From Streptococcus oralis (GTDB lineage Bacteria > Bacillota > Bacilli > Lactobacillales > Streptococcaceae), in assembly GCF_004127215.1 (NCBI RefSeq), contig NZ_QEWJ01000008.1, positions 30,669 through 94,668 on the forward strand: a stretch of 64,000 nucleotides of DNA. The letters are read 5' to 3'. Shown here piece after piece: positions 38,246 to 46,688 of this stretch; within the stretch, counting starts at the first letter, position 1, and each line of letters begins with the position of its first letter. The notes under the pieces are model-generated. The model made no database searches and was not told the origin of the DNA. It worked only from the letters and a program-made list of their open reading frames with translations. Made by a program: the position numbers and the translations under genes.

Positions 38246-39124
38246 CTATTCATATGATTTAATGAGATTAAATAAGGCTTCTACTTCTGATGACAGTGTA
38301 GCTGATTTGAGATAAGCGTAATAAACTGTAAATGTTATCTGGTCCTCCGGTATTAGAGGGATTTTTATTAAATCATCATCTTCATCAGAAAGTGCGATAT
38401 CAGCCAGTAAACTAAGGCCAATCCCTTTCTTTAAAAGTTCTTTAATGATGACAATGTCGTCACTCTTGAAGAATATTTCTGCCTTGTTTTGATGCTTTTG
38501 ATTAAGTAGTTCAAAAGCTTTCAGGTGAACAAAGTGTTCGTCTAAAAGTATAAAGGATTGATCTACTAAATCTTCAAAAGTGAGGGAAAGAGCAGTAGCA
38601 AGAGGATGGTTCTTAGATAAAACGACATATAGTTCTTTTTGAAAGAGTTCATGCGTCTCTAATGAAGGATGATTGAGTGGTTCAATCAAACCGAGTAGGC
38701 TTGCATCAAGGTCTCCCTTGAGGAGAAGGTTTAATAACTCTACGGAGCCACCGCGGATAGGGCGCACTTTTTTTAAAAAATCGAATTTATCTTTTTCCTT
38801 CAAGGCAGCAAAGAGATACTGAATGATAATAGGAGGGAATCCGACAGTAGAGTAATGTGCCAAGGAGCGATTAATTTCTTTGTGAGCAGAACTGACTTCA
38901 GGTAAGATTCGATCTGTATGCTTTAGAAGGATCCGTCCTTGAGTAGTTAGTTTGAAGGAGCGATGCGAGGAATCATGGTGAATCAATTTGCAATTAAAGG
39001 AGTCCTCTAAGCGCTTGATAGCATAAGAAATAGATGGTTGGCTGACTTTGTGTTGTTTTGCTACTTCTGTATAGGATTGAAGCTGGCAGAGGTCATAAAA
39101 ATATTGTAGATCTTTTAAATTCAT
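38246..39124 (-). CDS. mleR: LysR-family regulator of malolactic fermentation
   Basis: 292 residues: N-terminal winged helix (DLQYFYDLCQLQSYTEVAKQ, SQPSISYAIKRLED, residues 4-60) and a LysR substrate-binding domain (about 90-290). Its place beside mleS and mleP supports the MleR name: such regulators activate the malolactic genes in response to malate and acid. On the minus strand after the XRE gene. Lies within the rpsI-flanked island. Confidence 0.85.
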   Translation of the reverse strand: MNLKDLQYFYDLCQLQSYTEVAKQHKVSQPSISYAIKRLEDSFNCKLIHHDSSHRSFKLTTQGRILLKHTDRILPEVSSAHKEINRSLAHYSTVGFPPIIIQYLFAALKEKDKFDFLKKVRPIRGGSVELLNLLLKGDLDASLLGLIEPLNHPSLETHELFQKELYVVLSKNHPLATALSLTFEDLVDQSFILLDEHFVHLKAFELLNQKHQNKAEIFFKSDDIVIIKELLKKGIGLSLLADIALSDEDDDLIKIPLIPEDQITFTVYYAYLKSATLSSEVEALFNLIKSYE

Positions 39125-39251
39125 ATGGGCTCACTTTCATTAGTTGGAGAAGGAAAATAAGTGGAAATCACCGGATAAATAATTTTTATCCGTATCCCAC
39201 AATTTGACTATACGAGTATTCACCAGTTAAAATGTAAGTGAGTCAGGGATA

Positions 39252-39602
39252 TCAGAGGTTATCTAAGATACTTTCGAAAATGCTTAACATCTTTTCTCGT
39301 TTTCCAACAGGGAGCTGTTTAACCTTCATGTTGATTCTTTTGAGTGAAAGATTGTCAGTCTTATCAGAGGTTGATTCAAGGCTATCAAAATTGAAAAATT
39401 CCTCTGGGGTCATCTCTAGGGCGTCAATCACTTTTTCAAGACTGTGAATGGTCAGATTCACGTTTTGGTTTTCGAGTTGGTTGATATACTTAAGCCCGAG
39501 TCCCGCTTGTTCCGAAAGTTCTTCCTGGCTCATTTTATTCTGTGTTCGAAAATATTTCACTTTTTGGGAAATATATTGTTGTAAATAGTTTTTAGTTGTC
39601 AT
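39252..39602 (-). CDS. XRE-family DNA-binding regulator in the malolactic island
   Basis: 116 residues with an HTH (KVKYFRTQNKMSQEELSEQAGLG region, residues about 14-65) of the Cro/CI type and a charged C-terminal part; target unknown. I use the ATG at 39602; an upstream GTG at 39638 leaves no room for a ribosome binding site. The region ahead of 39602 also lacks one, but an inverted repeat (39612-39626) overlaps the probable promoter, suggesting autoregulation. Confidence 0.8.
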   Translation of the reverse strand: MTTKNYLQQYISQKVKYFRTQNKMSQEELSEQAGLGLKYINQLENQNVNLTIHSLEKVIDALEMTPEEFFNFDSLESTSDKTDNLSLKRINMKVKQLPVGKREKMLSIFESILDNL

Positions 39603-39611
39603 ATAAATAGA

Positions 39612-39626
39612 ATACAAGTTTTGTAT
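39612..39626. promoter_or_regulatory. Candidate operator for the XRE regulator
   Basis: ATACAA GTT TTGTAT, a perfect six-base inverted repeat ten bases upstream of the XRE start. The remaining gap to mleS (39627-39852) shows AT-rich sequence without genes. Confidence 0.5.
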
Positions 39627-39852
39627 GACAAAAAACACCTTAAAAAATACAAAGTATTACATAACAAACTTATAGGATATTTATTTTAATTCGGATTGCC
39701 AATTTGTATGATTAGTTTCTTTTAGTCGAAACTTTGAGTAAAGAGTGATTCTCAATATTAGTATTTTAAGTATCAAAAGGCTTATTATAAATTTTCTCGT
39801 AGCTCCATTATAACATATGCGTACACAACTGTATTATATAAACAACAAAGTT

Positions 39853-39881
39853 TTGTAAACGGTTCATTTTAATGGTATACT
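39853..39881 (+). promoter_or_regulatory. mleS-mleP promoter
   Basis: TTGTAA, 17-base spacer, TATACT with TGG extension; AAAGGAGG precedes the mleS ATG at 39905. Confidence 0.8.
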
Positions 39882-39904
39882 ATCAGTAAAAAGGAGGTTG
39901 CACT

Positions 39905-41530
39905 ATGAATGCACATGATATTTTAAACAACCCTTTCCTCAATAAAGGTACTGCCTTTACCTTAGAGGAGCGAAAGGAACTAGGCCTTATTGGTTTACTG
40001 CCGCCTTATGTTCAAACAATTGAAGAGCAAGCAGCGCAAACCTATGCACAAATGCAAACAAAGGTCAATGACCTGGAAAAACGTTTGTTCTTAATGGAAA
40101 TCTTTAACACAAACCGGACTCTTTTCTATTACCTCTTTTCTCAACATTTGGAAGAATTCAATCCAATTGTGTATGACCCAACCATTGCAGATACCATTGA
40201 AGGCTATAGTGATCTCTTTGTAGATCCACAATATGCGGGATATCTTGATATTAATCATCCTGAAAATATTGAAGCTACTTTGAAAAATGCTGCCGGGGAT
40301 CGCGAGATTCGACTCATTGTTGTAACAGATGCAGAAGGAATTCTTGGAATTGGAGACTGGGGAACAAATGGTGTCGATATTTCTGTTGGGAAATTGATGG
40401 TCTATACGGGTGCTGCTGGAATCGATCCTTCTATGGTCCTTCCTTTAGTCATTGATGCAGGGACTAACCGTGAAGAGCTTCGTAACAATCCTAATTACTT
40501 AGGAAATCGTCACGAACGGGTCCGCGGAGATCGTTACTACGACTTCATTGACCAATTCGTTCAAACAGCAGAACATCTCTTTCCTAAACTCTACCTTCAC
40601 TGGGAAGACTTCGGTCGCTTGAATGCTGCTAATATTCTAGAAAAATACCGGAAGCAAATTCCAACCTTTAATGATGATATTCAAGGTACAGGAATCGTTA
40701 CCTTAGGTGGTATCTTTGGTTCACTAGATATTAGTGGTGAAAAATTAACAGATCAAGTTTATCTCTGCTATGGTGGTGGTACTGCGGGTGCAGGAATTGC
40801 CTCTCGTGTTCTTCGCGAAATGGTGAGTGAAGGTCTTTCTGAAGAAGAAGCCTATAAACGTTTCTTTATGGTTGATAAACAAGGTCTTCTCTTTGATGAC
40901 ATGGATGACCTAACTCCTGAACAAAAACCGTTTGCTAAGAAACGTGCTGACTTTAGCAACGCAGACAAGTTGACTGATCTGCTTGAAGTAGTGAAGACTG
41001 TGAAGCCAACCATTCTTGTAGGAACTTCAACTCAGCCAAATACCTTCACTAAAGAAATTGTAGAAGCTATGTGTGAAAACACAGAACGTCCAATGATTTT
41101 CCCATTATCAAATCCAACCAAGCTGGCCGAAGCAAGCGCTAAAGATTTGATCGAATGGTCAGATGGCAAAGCTTTTGTCGCAACAGGAATTCCTGCTGAT
41201 ACGGTTTCTTATAAGGGTGTCGACTATGTGATTGGTCAAGCCAATAATGCCTTGATTTACCCTGGTCTTGGTCTAGGTATGCTGGCTTCTGAAGCAAGTC
41301 TCCTGACAGATGAAATGATTGGAGCAGCGGCTCATTCATTGAGTGGTATTGTCAATCCAGGCCAACCAGGAGCTCCTGTATTGCCACCATTCAAGTATGT
41401 AGCAGATGTTTCTATTAAAGTTGCTGAAGCAGTCGCTAAAAAAGCGCAAGAACAAGGTCTTGCACGTGCTAAAGAAACTGATATGGCTAAAGCAGTTCGT
41501 GATTTGAAATGGTATCCAACCTATAAATAA
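39905..41530 (+). CDS. mleS: Malolactic enzyme
   Basis: NAD- and Mn-dependent enzyme converting L-malate to L-lactate and CO2, raising intracellular pH. 541 residues of the malic-enzyme family: substrate region [18 protein letters not shown], metal-site acidic EDFGR and [10 protein letters not shown], Rossmann glycine loop [12 protein letters not shown]. The malolactic type is inferred from the linkage to mleR and mleP; motifs alone also allow a malic enzyme. Codon use resembles the core genes, so recent distant transfer is not implied. Confidence 0.9.
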   Translation: MNAHDILNNPFLNKGTAFTLEERKELGLIGLLPPYVQTIEEQAAQTYAQMQTKVNDLEKRLFLMEIFNTNRTLFYYLFSQHLEEFNPIVYDPTIADTIEGYSDLFVDPQYAGYLDINHPENIEATLKNAAGDREIRLIVVTDAEGILGIGDWGTNGVDISVGKLMVYTGAAGIDPSMVLPLVIDAGTNREELRNNPNYLGNRHERVRGDRYYDFIDQFVQTAEHLFPKLYLHWEDFGRLNAANILEKYRKQIPTFNDDIQGTGIVTLGGIFGSLDISGEKLTDQVYLCYGGGTAGAGIASRVLREMVSEGLSEEEAYKRFFMVDKQGLLFDDMDDLTPEQKPFAKKRADFSNADKLTDLLEVVKTVKPTILVGTSTQPNTFTKEIVEAMCENTERPMIFPLSNPTKLAEASAKDLIEWSDGKAFVATGIPADTVSYKGVDYVIGQANNALIYPGLGLGMLASEASLLTDEMIGAAAHSLSGIVNPGQPGAPVLPPFKYVADVSIKVAEAVAKKAQEQGLARAKETDMAKAVRDLKWYPTYK

Positions 41531-41612
41531 GTAAATGGAAATGGGGTGTACGAGTGTGACTGGATGCTTCGTACACCTCCTAATATATGCTAGTCATATA
41601 GAAAGGGAGACT

Positions 41613-42560
41613 ATGGATATCTTTTTAACTTCAATTCAGAGTATTGTACCTATTATCGTCATTATCATTTTAGGTTACTTCTTGCAAGTCCGTGGTTGGT
41701 TTCAAGAGAGTTTTGGAAATGATTTATCTAAACTCATTATGAATGTGGCCATGCCAGTGGCAATTTTTACCTCTGTTCTTAAATATTTAACTTTAGATAA
41801 ATTGATTAGCCTATCTAGCGGTTTATTGTATACGTTTATCGCCTTCATTCTCGGTTACCTAATGGCCTTTATAGCGGTGAAACTTTTTGGAGTGCGCCCA
41901 GGCCGTCGAGGAACCATGATTAATACCTTTGTTAATGCCAATACCATTTTTATTGGTTTGCCTTTAAACATAGCTCTGTTTGGAAATCAAGCCCTTCCCT
42001 ACTTCTTGGTGTATTATATTACAAATACGGTATCTACTTGGACATTAGGTGTCTATCTCATGACCTCGGATAGCAAAGAAGGGGCTTCAAAGCAAGCTCA
42101 AAAATTCAATTGGAAGAAGCTCTTCCCAGCACCTTTATTGGGATTTCTCGTAGCCCTCGTATTTTTAGTGCTCCGTCTTCCTGTCCCAAGTTTTGCGGAA
42201 AGTACTTTGACTTATATTGGTAGTTTAACAACGCCACTATCTCTTGTCTATATCGGTATTGTTCTTGCAAAGGCAGGCTTGAATACGATTGCTTTTGATA
42301 AAGATACAATTGTCACTTTGGTTGGACGCTTTATCCTAGCTCCTCTGATCATGCTTTTTGTATTGAAGTTCTTTGCCCCAAATATGGCAACAGCAGAATT
42401 TAAGACCTTTATGATTCAGTCTGCTACACCAGCTCTAGCAGTTCTTCCAATCCTTGCCAATCAAGGAAAAGGAGATGTTGAGTTTTCAACGAATGTGGTG
42501 ACTCTAAGTACGGTTCTATTTATCGTTGTTATTCCAATATTACAAACTTTGTTAGGATAA
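41613..42560 (+). CDS. mleP: Malate permease MleP (AEC family)
   Basis: 315-residue auxin-efflux-carrier-family transporter with about ten hydrophobic helices, e.g. SIVPIIVIIILGYFLQVRGW at the N-terminus and ATPALAVLPILANQG near the end. Presumed to exchange malate and lactate for mleS. I start at 41613 behind AAAGGGAGA; the earlier Met at 41535 would add 26 unrelated residues. 82 bases after mleS, same operon. Confidence 0.88.
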   Translation: MDIFLTSIQSIVPIIVIIILGYFLQVRGWFQESFGNDLSKLIMNVAMPVAIFTSVLKYLTLDKLISLSSGLLYTFIAFILGYLMAFIAVKLFGVRPGRRGTMINTFVNANTIFIGLPLNIALFGNQALPYFLVYYITNTVSTWTLGVYLMTSDSKEGASKQAQKFNWKKLFPAPLLGFLVALVFLVLRLPVPSFAESTLTYIGSLTTPLSLVYIGIVLAKAGLNTIAFDKDTIVTLVGRFILAPLIMLFVLKFFAPNMATAEFKTFMIQSATPALAVLPILANQGKGDVEFSTNVVTLSTVLFIVVIPILQTLLG

Positions 42561-42701
42561 GAAGGAAGAGAATAGGATTGAAAGTTCAGCGTTAAGAAAT
42601 TCCCCTATTTAAAAAATATTGATTCAAATTTTATGAAATTAATCTGTAGATCTTGTTCTGAAAAGCCTTGATATTACACTATTTTTAGTCCAACTAAATT
42701 C

Positions 42702-42802
42702 AAACCAGGTCTTAAGAAAGCTCGTAAAGCATCACAATTTAGTAAACGTTAATTCGAGAGAATCACTATACTTACAAAGAGCACCTTTCGGGGTGTTCTT
42801 TT
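42702..42802 (+). repeat. Direct repeat, right copy (truncated rpsI 3' end plus terminator)
   Basis: Second copy of the last 17 codons of rpsI with stop and terminator, exactly 4714 bases from the first. No rest of rpsI precedes it: similarity starts abruptly at 42702. It is the right boundary of the malolactic island. The remaining gap 42561-42971 holds only this, an extended -10 (42835-42843) and a short leader. Confidence 0.9.
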
Positions 42803-42834
42803 ACTTTTCCCTTCTTCTCATGGTATCTCTCATG

Positions 42835-42843
42835 TGGTATAAT
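42835..42843 (+). promoter_or_regulatory. Extended -10 promoter before membrane protein gene
   Basis: TGGTATAAT, 128 bases before the TTG start at 42972. Confidence 0.55.
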
Positions 42844-42971
42844 GAGACAAGGATTGTTCCTCGTTTTAGACGAGTTTATGGAATTCAGGATAAGTAGTAG
42901 GTGAGAAGAGTATTTCTGTCAGTCTCCTATACACCTGTTAACAGCTATCCAAAATAAAAGGAGATTGTAGA

Positions 42972-43925
42972 TTGGTTTTATTAGTATTAGGGATTTTGGT
43001 TTTGCTCATTCTAATTTTTAAAAGGAAAAAGAAAACTGGTAAAAAATCTGAAGGAAATTCCAAGAATAAAAATTGGATATTAATAGGATGCTTATCCATA
43101 GTTATCCCCATCGCAATCCTCACAGTGAGTAGTCCTATTCTTTCTCTAATGGATATGTGGGGGCTATTTGCTCATGTAAGTCGAACTGAGCTTGAGCAAG
43201 CTGTGCATCGTTCTTATCAAAACTATGGTTTAACAGGTCAATTTGAGTTAGAAAAATACGAGAAAAACTATACAAGCGTGGGAGGATTTATAATCCATGG
43301 TACCTATAGTGAAAATATAGCCGGAAAAACCTATGAGGTTAAAACTCGATTTAAATACTATACTCGTTTTTCGGAAAATAAAACATATGGAAAGACAGAT
43401 GCAGAGGTTGATTACAAAAATGGTAAAAAAATTTATGATGTTTTCCCAGAATTAGCCTATTTAGGGATTGAGGTTAGTCCAGGCACCAGCGAATTTTTAA
43501 AAACACTGGACAGTTCAATCAAAGATCCTAAACTGCCTGATTTGAAGTATCAAGGTATTGGTTTTGAATTTAATAACCAATCTGATAATATCTATCTTTA
43601 TAATGAAATATTAGAGGAAAATCAAAGCAAGGGCCAAGCTCTGCAAGGAATGTATCCAATGGATGCTCAATATCTTTTCCAAAAAGAGATTTTTATACCA
43701 ACATTTGAATTTCAGTATTTCGTTCCGAAGGAAAAAAGAGATCTCTTGTATGATGACTATCTTAAAGAGCTTGAAGCGCTCATGAAGGAATTTTTTGCCA
43801 ACCAACCCCTACCAAGAGGTCTTTATGCTGTAAAGATTGCTAAATATAAAGAGGATAAACTTGTCAATGATAGTGGTGTATACTATGTGAGGATTGAAAA
43901 TCGTCAAGTTGTAAAGCTGTTGTAA
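42972..43925 (+). CDS. Membrane-anchored protein of unknown function
   Basis: 317 residues, family not recognised. Two N-terminal hydrophobic helices (residues 1-16, VLLVLGILVLLILIF; and 33-57, WILIGCLSIVIPIAIL) separated by a very basic stretch, then a soluble, probably extracellular domain rich in Tyr, Lys and Glu (KYEKNYTSV, YYTRFSENKTYGKTDAEV). The only start with a ribosome binding site (AAAGGAGA) is TTG at 42972. Next to the right island boundary and AT-rich, so accessory. Confidence 0.72.
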   Translation: MVLLVLGILVLLILIFKRKKKTGKKSEGNSKNKNWILIGCLSIVIPIAILTVSSPILSLMDMWGLFAHVSRTELEQAVHRSYQNYGLTGQFELEKYEKNYTSVGGFIIHGTYSENIAGKTYEVKTRFKYYTRFSENKTYGKTDAEVDYKNGKKIYDVFPELAYLGIEVSPGTSEFLKTLDSSIKDPKLPDLKYQGIGFEFNNQSDNIYLYNEILEENQSKGQALQGMYPMDAQYLFQKEIFIPTFEFQYFVPKEKRDLLYDDYLKELEALMKEFFANQPLPRGLYAVKIAKYKEDKLVNDSGVYYVRIENRQVVKLL

Positions 43926-44072
43926 AAATTAGAGTAGGAGTTGCTAGGGATAGGTCAGTCTAACAATATTTTTACTAAGAAGAGAAGGGGAAATTTATCA
44001 GCTTATCCAAGATTTTAGCTGGTATCAATATGAGAAAATTTGAGTGTGGATAATGAAGGGGGAGGCTTTGAA

Positions 44073-44585
44073 ATGCTCAGTTTAGAGTTGTTGTCTGAAG
44101 CAAATAGTCTAGATGTATATGCTTTTGAAACAGAAAATCGAGAGTATTTTGAGCGAAATTTACCTCCTAGACCAGCTAACTATTTTGACTTAGAAGGTTT
44201 TAAAGAAATTACAAGGGAATTGTTAACGGAACAAAGGAATCGTGATGTCTACATGCATCTTATTAGAGATTCGCAAGGCGTTATGGTCGGGAGAATCAAT
44301 TTAAGTGTCTTAGAGGGTGATCGAAAAACAGCAGAACTTGGGTATAGGATTGGGGAAAATGTCACCAATTTAGGCTATGCAAGCGAAGCAGTTAAGCTCG
44401 TTTTAGATAAGGCCTTCACGACTTATAGTTTCAATAGAATCATTGCAGGAACAGCAAGAGATAATCTAGCCTCTCAGAGAGTGCTTTTAAAAAATGGCTT
44501 CACCTTTAGTAGAATGATAGAAAATGACTTACACATTCATAATGAGTGGGTTCATACAGTAGTATTTGAGATAAGGAGAGCATAA
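44073..44585 (+). CDS. GNAT family N-acetyltransferase (RimJ/RimL type)
   Basis: 170 residues; acetyl-CoA binding region ELGYRIGENVTNLGYASEAV and the NRIIAGTARDNLASQRVLLKNGF segment are typical of ribosomal-protein-acetyltransferase-like GNATs. I start at 44073 behind GGGGGAGG. Substrate unknown. Followed by a terminator (44637-44670). Confidence 0.88.
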   Translation: MLSLELLSEANSLDVYAFETENREYFERNLPPRPANYFDLEGFKEITRELLTEQRNRDVYMHLIRDSQGVMVGRINLSVLEGDRKTAELGYRIGENVTNLGYASEAVKLVLDKAFTTYSFNRIIAGTARDNLASQRVLLKNGFTFSRMIENDLHIHNEWVHTVVFEIRRA

Positions 44586-44636
44586 TATCATCAATTCCAG
44601 TCTATTGACAAGGTTAATAGAGTTATAATCTTTTCA

Positions 44637-44670
44637 GACATTCAAGAATGCTTTCTTGGATGTTTTTTTG
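44637..44670 (+). terminator. Terminator after GNAT gene
   Basis: ACATTCAAGAA TGC TTTCTTGGATGT stem (one wobble) followed by seven Ts. Confidence 0.85.
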
Positions 44671-44721
44671 ATGTTTTTATACTAAAATGGTACAAATGTG
44701 GTCGCAAACCGACAGAGTCAG

Positions 44722-45111
44722 TCACCTCAAAACATTAATTAATACTGCTATATCAACGTTTACAGACACTTTATGGTTCACACCATTATTTAGGCAGCGA
44801 TAAGCAATCTCTCCAACAGCCATTGGAATGTTGACGTCAGTCTTAGTTGTAATCATATCACTATGGGTCAACGCTTCAGAAATAGCTTCAATAGACGTTT
44901 CAGCTTGCTTGGGCAAGGCTGCTCCAGTATGTCGCAATTTATGAGGAGTTGCATGTGCAAGTGCTGGATGATGTTTTCTAATGCTTTTCATTTTATTGTT
45001 GAGGTAGTCAGAATGTAAATGTTTATTGAAGTTCCTTTTGTGTTGATGTATGTAAAATAAATTGTTATGGATTGATGATGATTCAAACTTTGCTAGTTCA
45101 TATTTTTGCAT
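44722..45111 (-). pseudogene. Tyrosine recombinase (integrase) remnant, catalytic Tyr lost
   Basis: C-terminal piece of an integrase: ATPHKLRHTGAALPKQA carries the HxLRHT box (catalytic Arg and His), and EAISEALTHSDMITTKTDVN is the block that normally ends TYVN. Here the catalytic Tyr is Asp (GAC for TAC), a few residues after it are missing, and only 129 of the usual 380 or so residues remain, with no N-terminal or core-binding domain. Inactive. Such integrases belong to integrative elements or prophages; its distance from the rpsI repeats (2 kb) leaves it open which element it served. Confidence 0.85.
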
Positions 45112-45180
45112 TTATCTAAAGTTTGTACCAGCTAGATTTTCTGTTTACTTGTATTGATATGCTTCCATTGTAAAGCGTAA

Positions 45181-45447
45181 CTTTTTGATTTTCTATCTCC
45201 TAACGAAGAAGGCGAGATCACAGGTGTTCGTCAGGGAGATGGTAGCCTGATCCAGTACGAGTATGATGCCTATGGCGATATCTCGAAGATGATTTACCCA
45301 GATGGCAGTACAGTTTCCTACACTTACGATAAACTGGATCGCCTGACTTCCGTGACAGATGTCAAGGGACAAAAGACCATCTATAGCTATAATCAAGCAG
45401 GGGATCTGACGGAGGATATTCGAGGAAATCTGACAAGTGCAAACTAG
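45181..45447 (+). pseudogene. RHS/YD-repeat toxin remnant
   Basis: About 85 codons open to TAG at 45445 without any start codon. Translation gives repeated YD motifs: YEYDAYGDISKMIYPDGS, VSYTYDKLDRLTSVTD, YSYNQAGDLTEDIRG. This is a fragment of an RHS-type surface toxin (WapA-like) with neither its signal and anchor part nor its toxin tip. GC content is higher than the AT-rich neighbours. It directly follows the dead integrase. Confidence 0.85.
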
Positions 45448-45453
45448 TCAGAT
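45428..45453. repeat. 26-base dyad ATCTGAC...GTCAGAT, copy 1
   Basis: Seven-base inverted arms around AAGTGCAAACTA, spanning the end of the RHS remnant. Same element with two base changes occurs at 58785-58810. Confidence 0.7.
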
Positions 45454-45502
45454 AAAGCTAGAGACCTTCTCAAAAAAAATTCTCAAAAAATGTCATATAT
45501 AC

Positions 45503-45531
45503 TTGACATATCGCTCTTGAAAGAATATAAT
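45503..45531 (+). promoter_or_regulatory. Promoter and operator of XRE-DUF3278 operon
   Basis: Perfect TTGACA, 17-base spacer, TATAAT. Two near-identical direct repeats flank it: ATATATACTTGACATATC (45496-45513, overlapping the -35) and ATATATACGACATATC (45540-45555, after the start site), probably bound by the encoded repressor. Confidence 0.8.
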
Positions 45532-45569
45532 ATAGTCAAATATATACGACATATCAGAAAGGAGACCAT

Positions 45570-45764
45570 ATGAACCGTGTTAAAGAATTCCGAAAGGAAC
45601 TGGGTATTTCCCAACTTGAGCTCGCCAAAGATATCGGTGTCTCGAGACAGACCATCAACATGATTGAAAATGACAAGTACAATCCAACTCTGGAACTCTG
45701 TCTCAATCTCGCCCGCAGCCTCCAAACTGACCTCAACAGTCTCTTTTGGGAAGACGATTTTTAA
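45570..45764 (+). CDS. Small XRE-family regulator (YozG-like)
   Basis: 64 residues consisting almost only of a Cro/CI HTH (LELAKDIGVSRQTINMIEND, residues 17-36) plus a short acidic tail. Such mini-regulators in Firmicutes head operons for membrane proteins and usually repress them. AAAGGAGA precedes the ATG. The flanking direct repeats suggest autorepression. Confidence 0.88.
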   Translation: MNRVKEFRKELGISQLELAKDIGVSRQTINMIENDKYNPTLELCLNLARSLQTDLNSLFWEDDF

Positions 45765-45782
45765 AAAAAAAGGAGCTAACTC

Positions 45783-46325
45783 ATGAAAAAAGAAACCTTC
45801 ACTGAAAAACTGATCAAACGCACATACGGCATTTCCGGACCTCTTGACGAACACAAACGCCGGGAAGCTGATCGTATCGGTAACCAAGTCTTTATCATCC
45901 TCTTTTACCCGATGATACTTGTCAATTTCATCCCACTCGTCCTCGCCAATAAGTATCCAGAAATAGTTGCTTTCGGCTATCCTCTGGTGATATTTGCTAT
46001 TTCTATGATATCCGCTTTCTATGTGCTTTCTCAAAGCAAGAAAACGGGTATCACAGCCATCGATTCTGATATGTTGAGCCAAAAAGAAAGCAAGCAACTA
46101 CATTTACCTGGTCTTAAAGCGGGTTTGTTCTTTGGCCTATGGATGTTTTTTATAACTCCTCTTCTCCATATACTCATAGGTGAAGGTCAGGACTATTTTC
46201 ATTCTCTTCTCACTATAAGAAATGGTGTATCAAGCATTCTCGGTTCTATCTTCTTCGGAGCGAGCACACAGTTCCTCATCTCCCGTCGTATTCGAAAAGC
46301 CAAGAAAGACCAGGACGACGATTAG
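45783..46325 (+). CDS. DUF3278 family membrane protein
   Basis: 180 residues; the N-terminus EKLIKRTYGISGPLDEHKR resembles that of the gene at 46689 and marks the DUF3278 family; four hydrophobic helices at about 36-56, 64-82, 110-130 and 145-165. Function unknown. Starts 18 bases after the XRE gene. Confidence 0.8.
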   Translation: MKKETFTEKLIKRTYGISGPLDEHKRREADRIGNQVFIILFYPMILVNFIPLVLANKYPEIVAFGYPLVIFAISMISAFYVLSQSKKTGITAIDSDMLSQKESKQLHLPGLKAGLFFGLWMFFITPLLHILIGEGQDYFHSLLTIRNGVSSILGSIFFGASTQFLISRRIRKAKKDQDDD

Positions 46326-46335
46326 GAGGAAACTT

Positions 46336-46668
46336 ATGAAATCATTACAAAATTTACTGCTAACTCATATTTTAGTTGGCATTTTTATAACCTTTTTCTT
46401 AGTTCATGGCCATATTACACGTCCATTTCTGATAGTCTTCCTGTTAGCTCTTCCTGTGTTGAACAAGGGACAGAGATTTCAGAAAATCAAATCCAAAAAA
46501 ATACGCCTTCTAAACGCATCTCTCTGCTTTATTCTCGTATGCTTACCACAACTCTTAACGAATTCTATGGATTGGAGATATCTCGTATTTCTAACCATTT
46601 GCATCATTTTTATTCTAATCTACTGCTATACTCTCTATCAACTCTTTAGAGAAGCCAATACAAAATAA
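46336..46668 (+). CDS. Small membrane protein of unknown function
   Basis: 110 residues, almost entirely hydrophobic with three or four helices and basic loops (QRFQKIKSKKIRLL). Start at 46336 behind TAGGAGGAAAC. Family not recognised; translationally linked to the DUF3278 genes on both sides. Confidence 0.75.
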   Translation: MKSLQNLLLTHILVGIFITFFLVHGHITRPFLIVFLLALPVLNKGQRFQKIKSKKIRLLNASLCFILVCLPQLLTNSMDWRYLVFLTICIIFILIYCYTLYQLFREANTK

Positions 46669-46688
46669 TGTTTTAAGAGATCACTCCC

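Noticed and set aside
39603-39638. GTG at 39638 as start of the XRE gene in the malolactic island
   Set aside because: The possible AAGG motif abuts the codon and the added residues are not HTH-like.
38090-42701. Prophage or conjugative element in the malolactic island
   Set aside because: No structural, relaxase, replication or intact integrase genes between the rpsI repeats; only the metabolic module is present.
44604-44628. TTGACA and TATAAT after the GNAT gene as a promoter
   Set aside because: Spacer of only 13 bases, no gene downstream on that strand, and a terminator follows at once.
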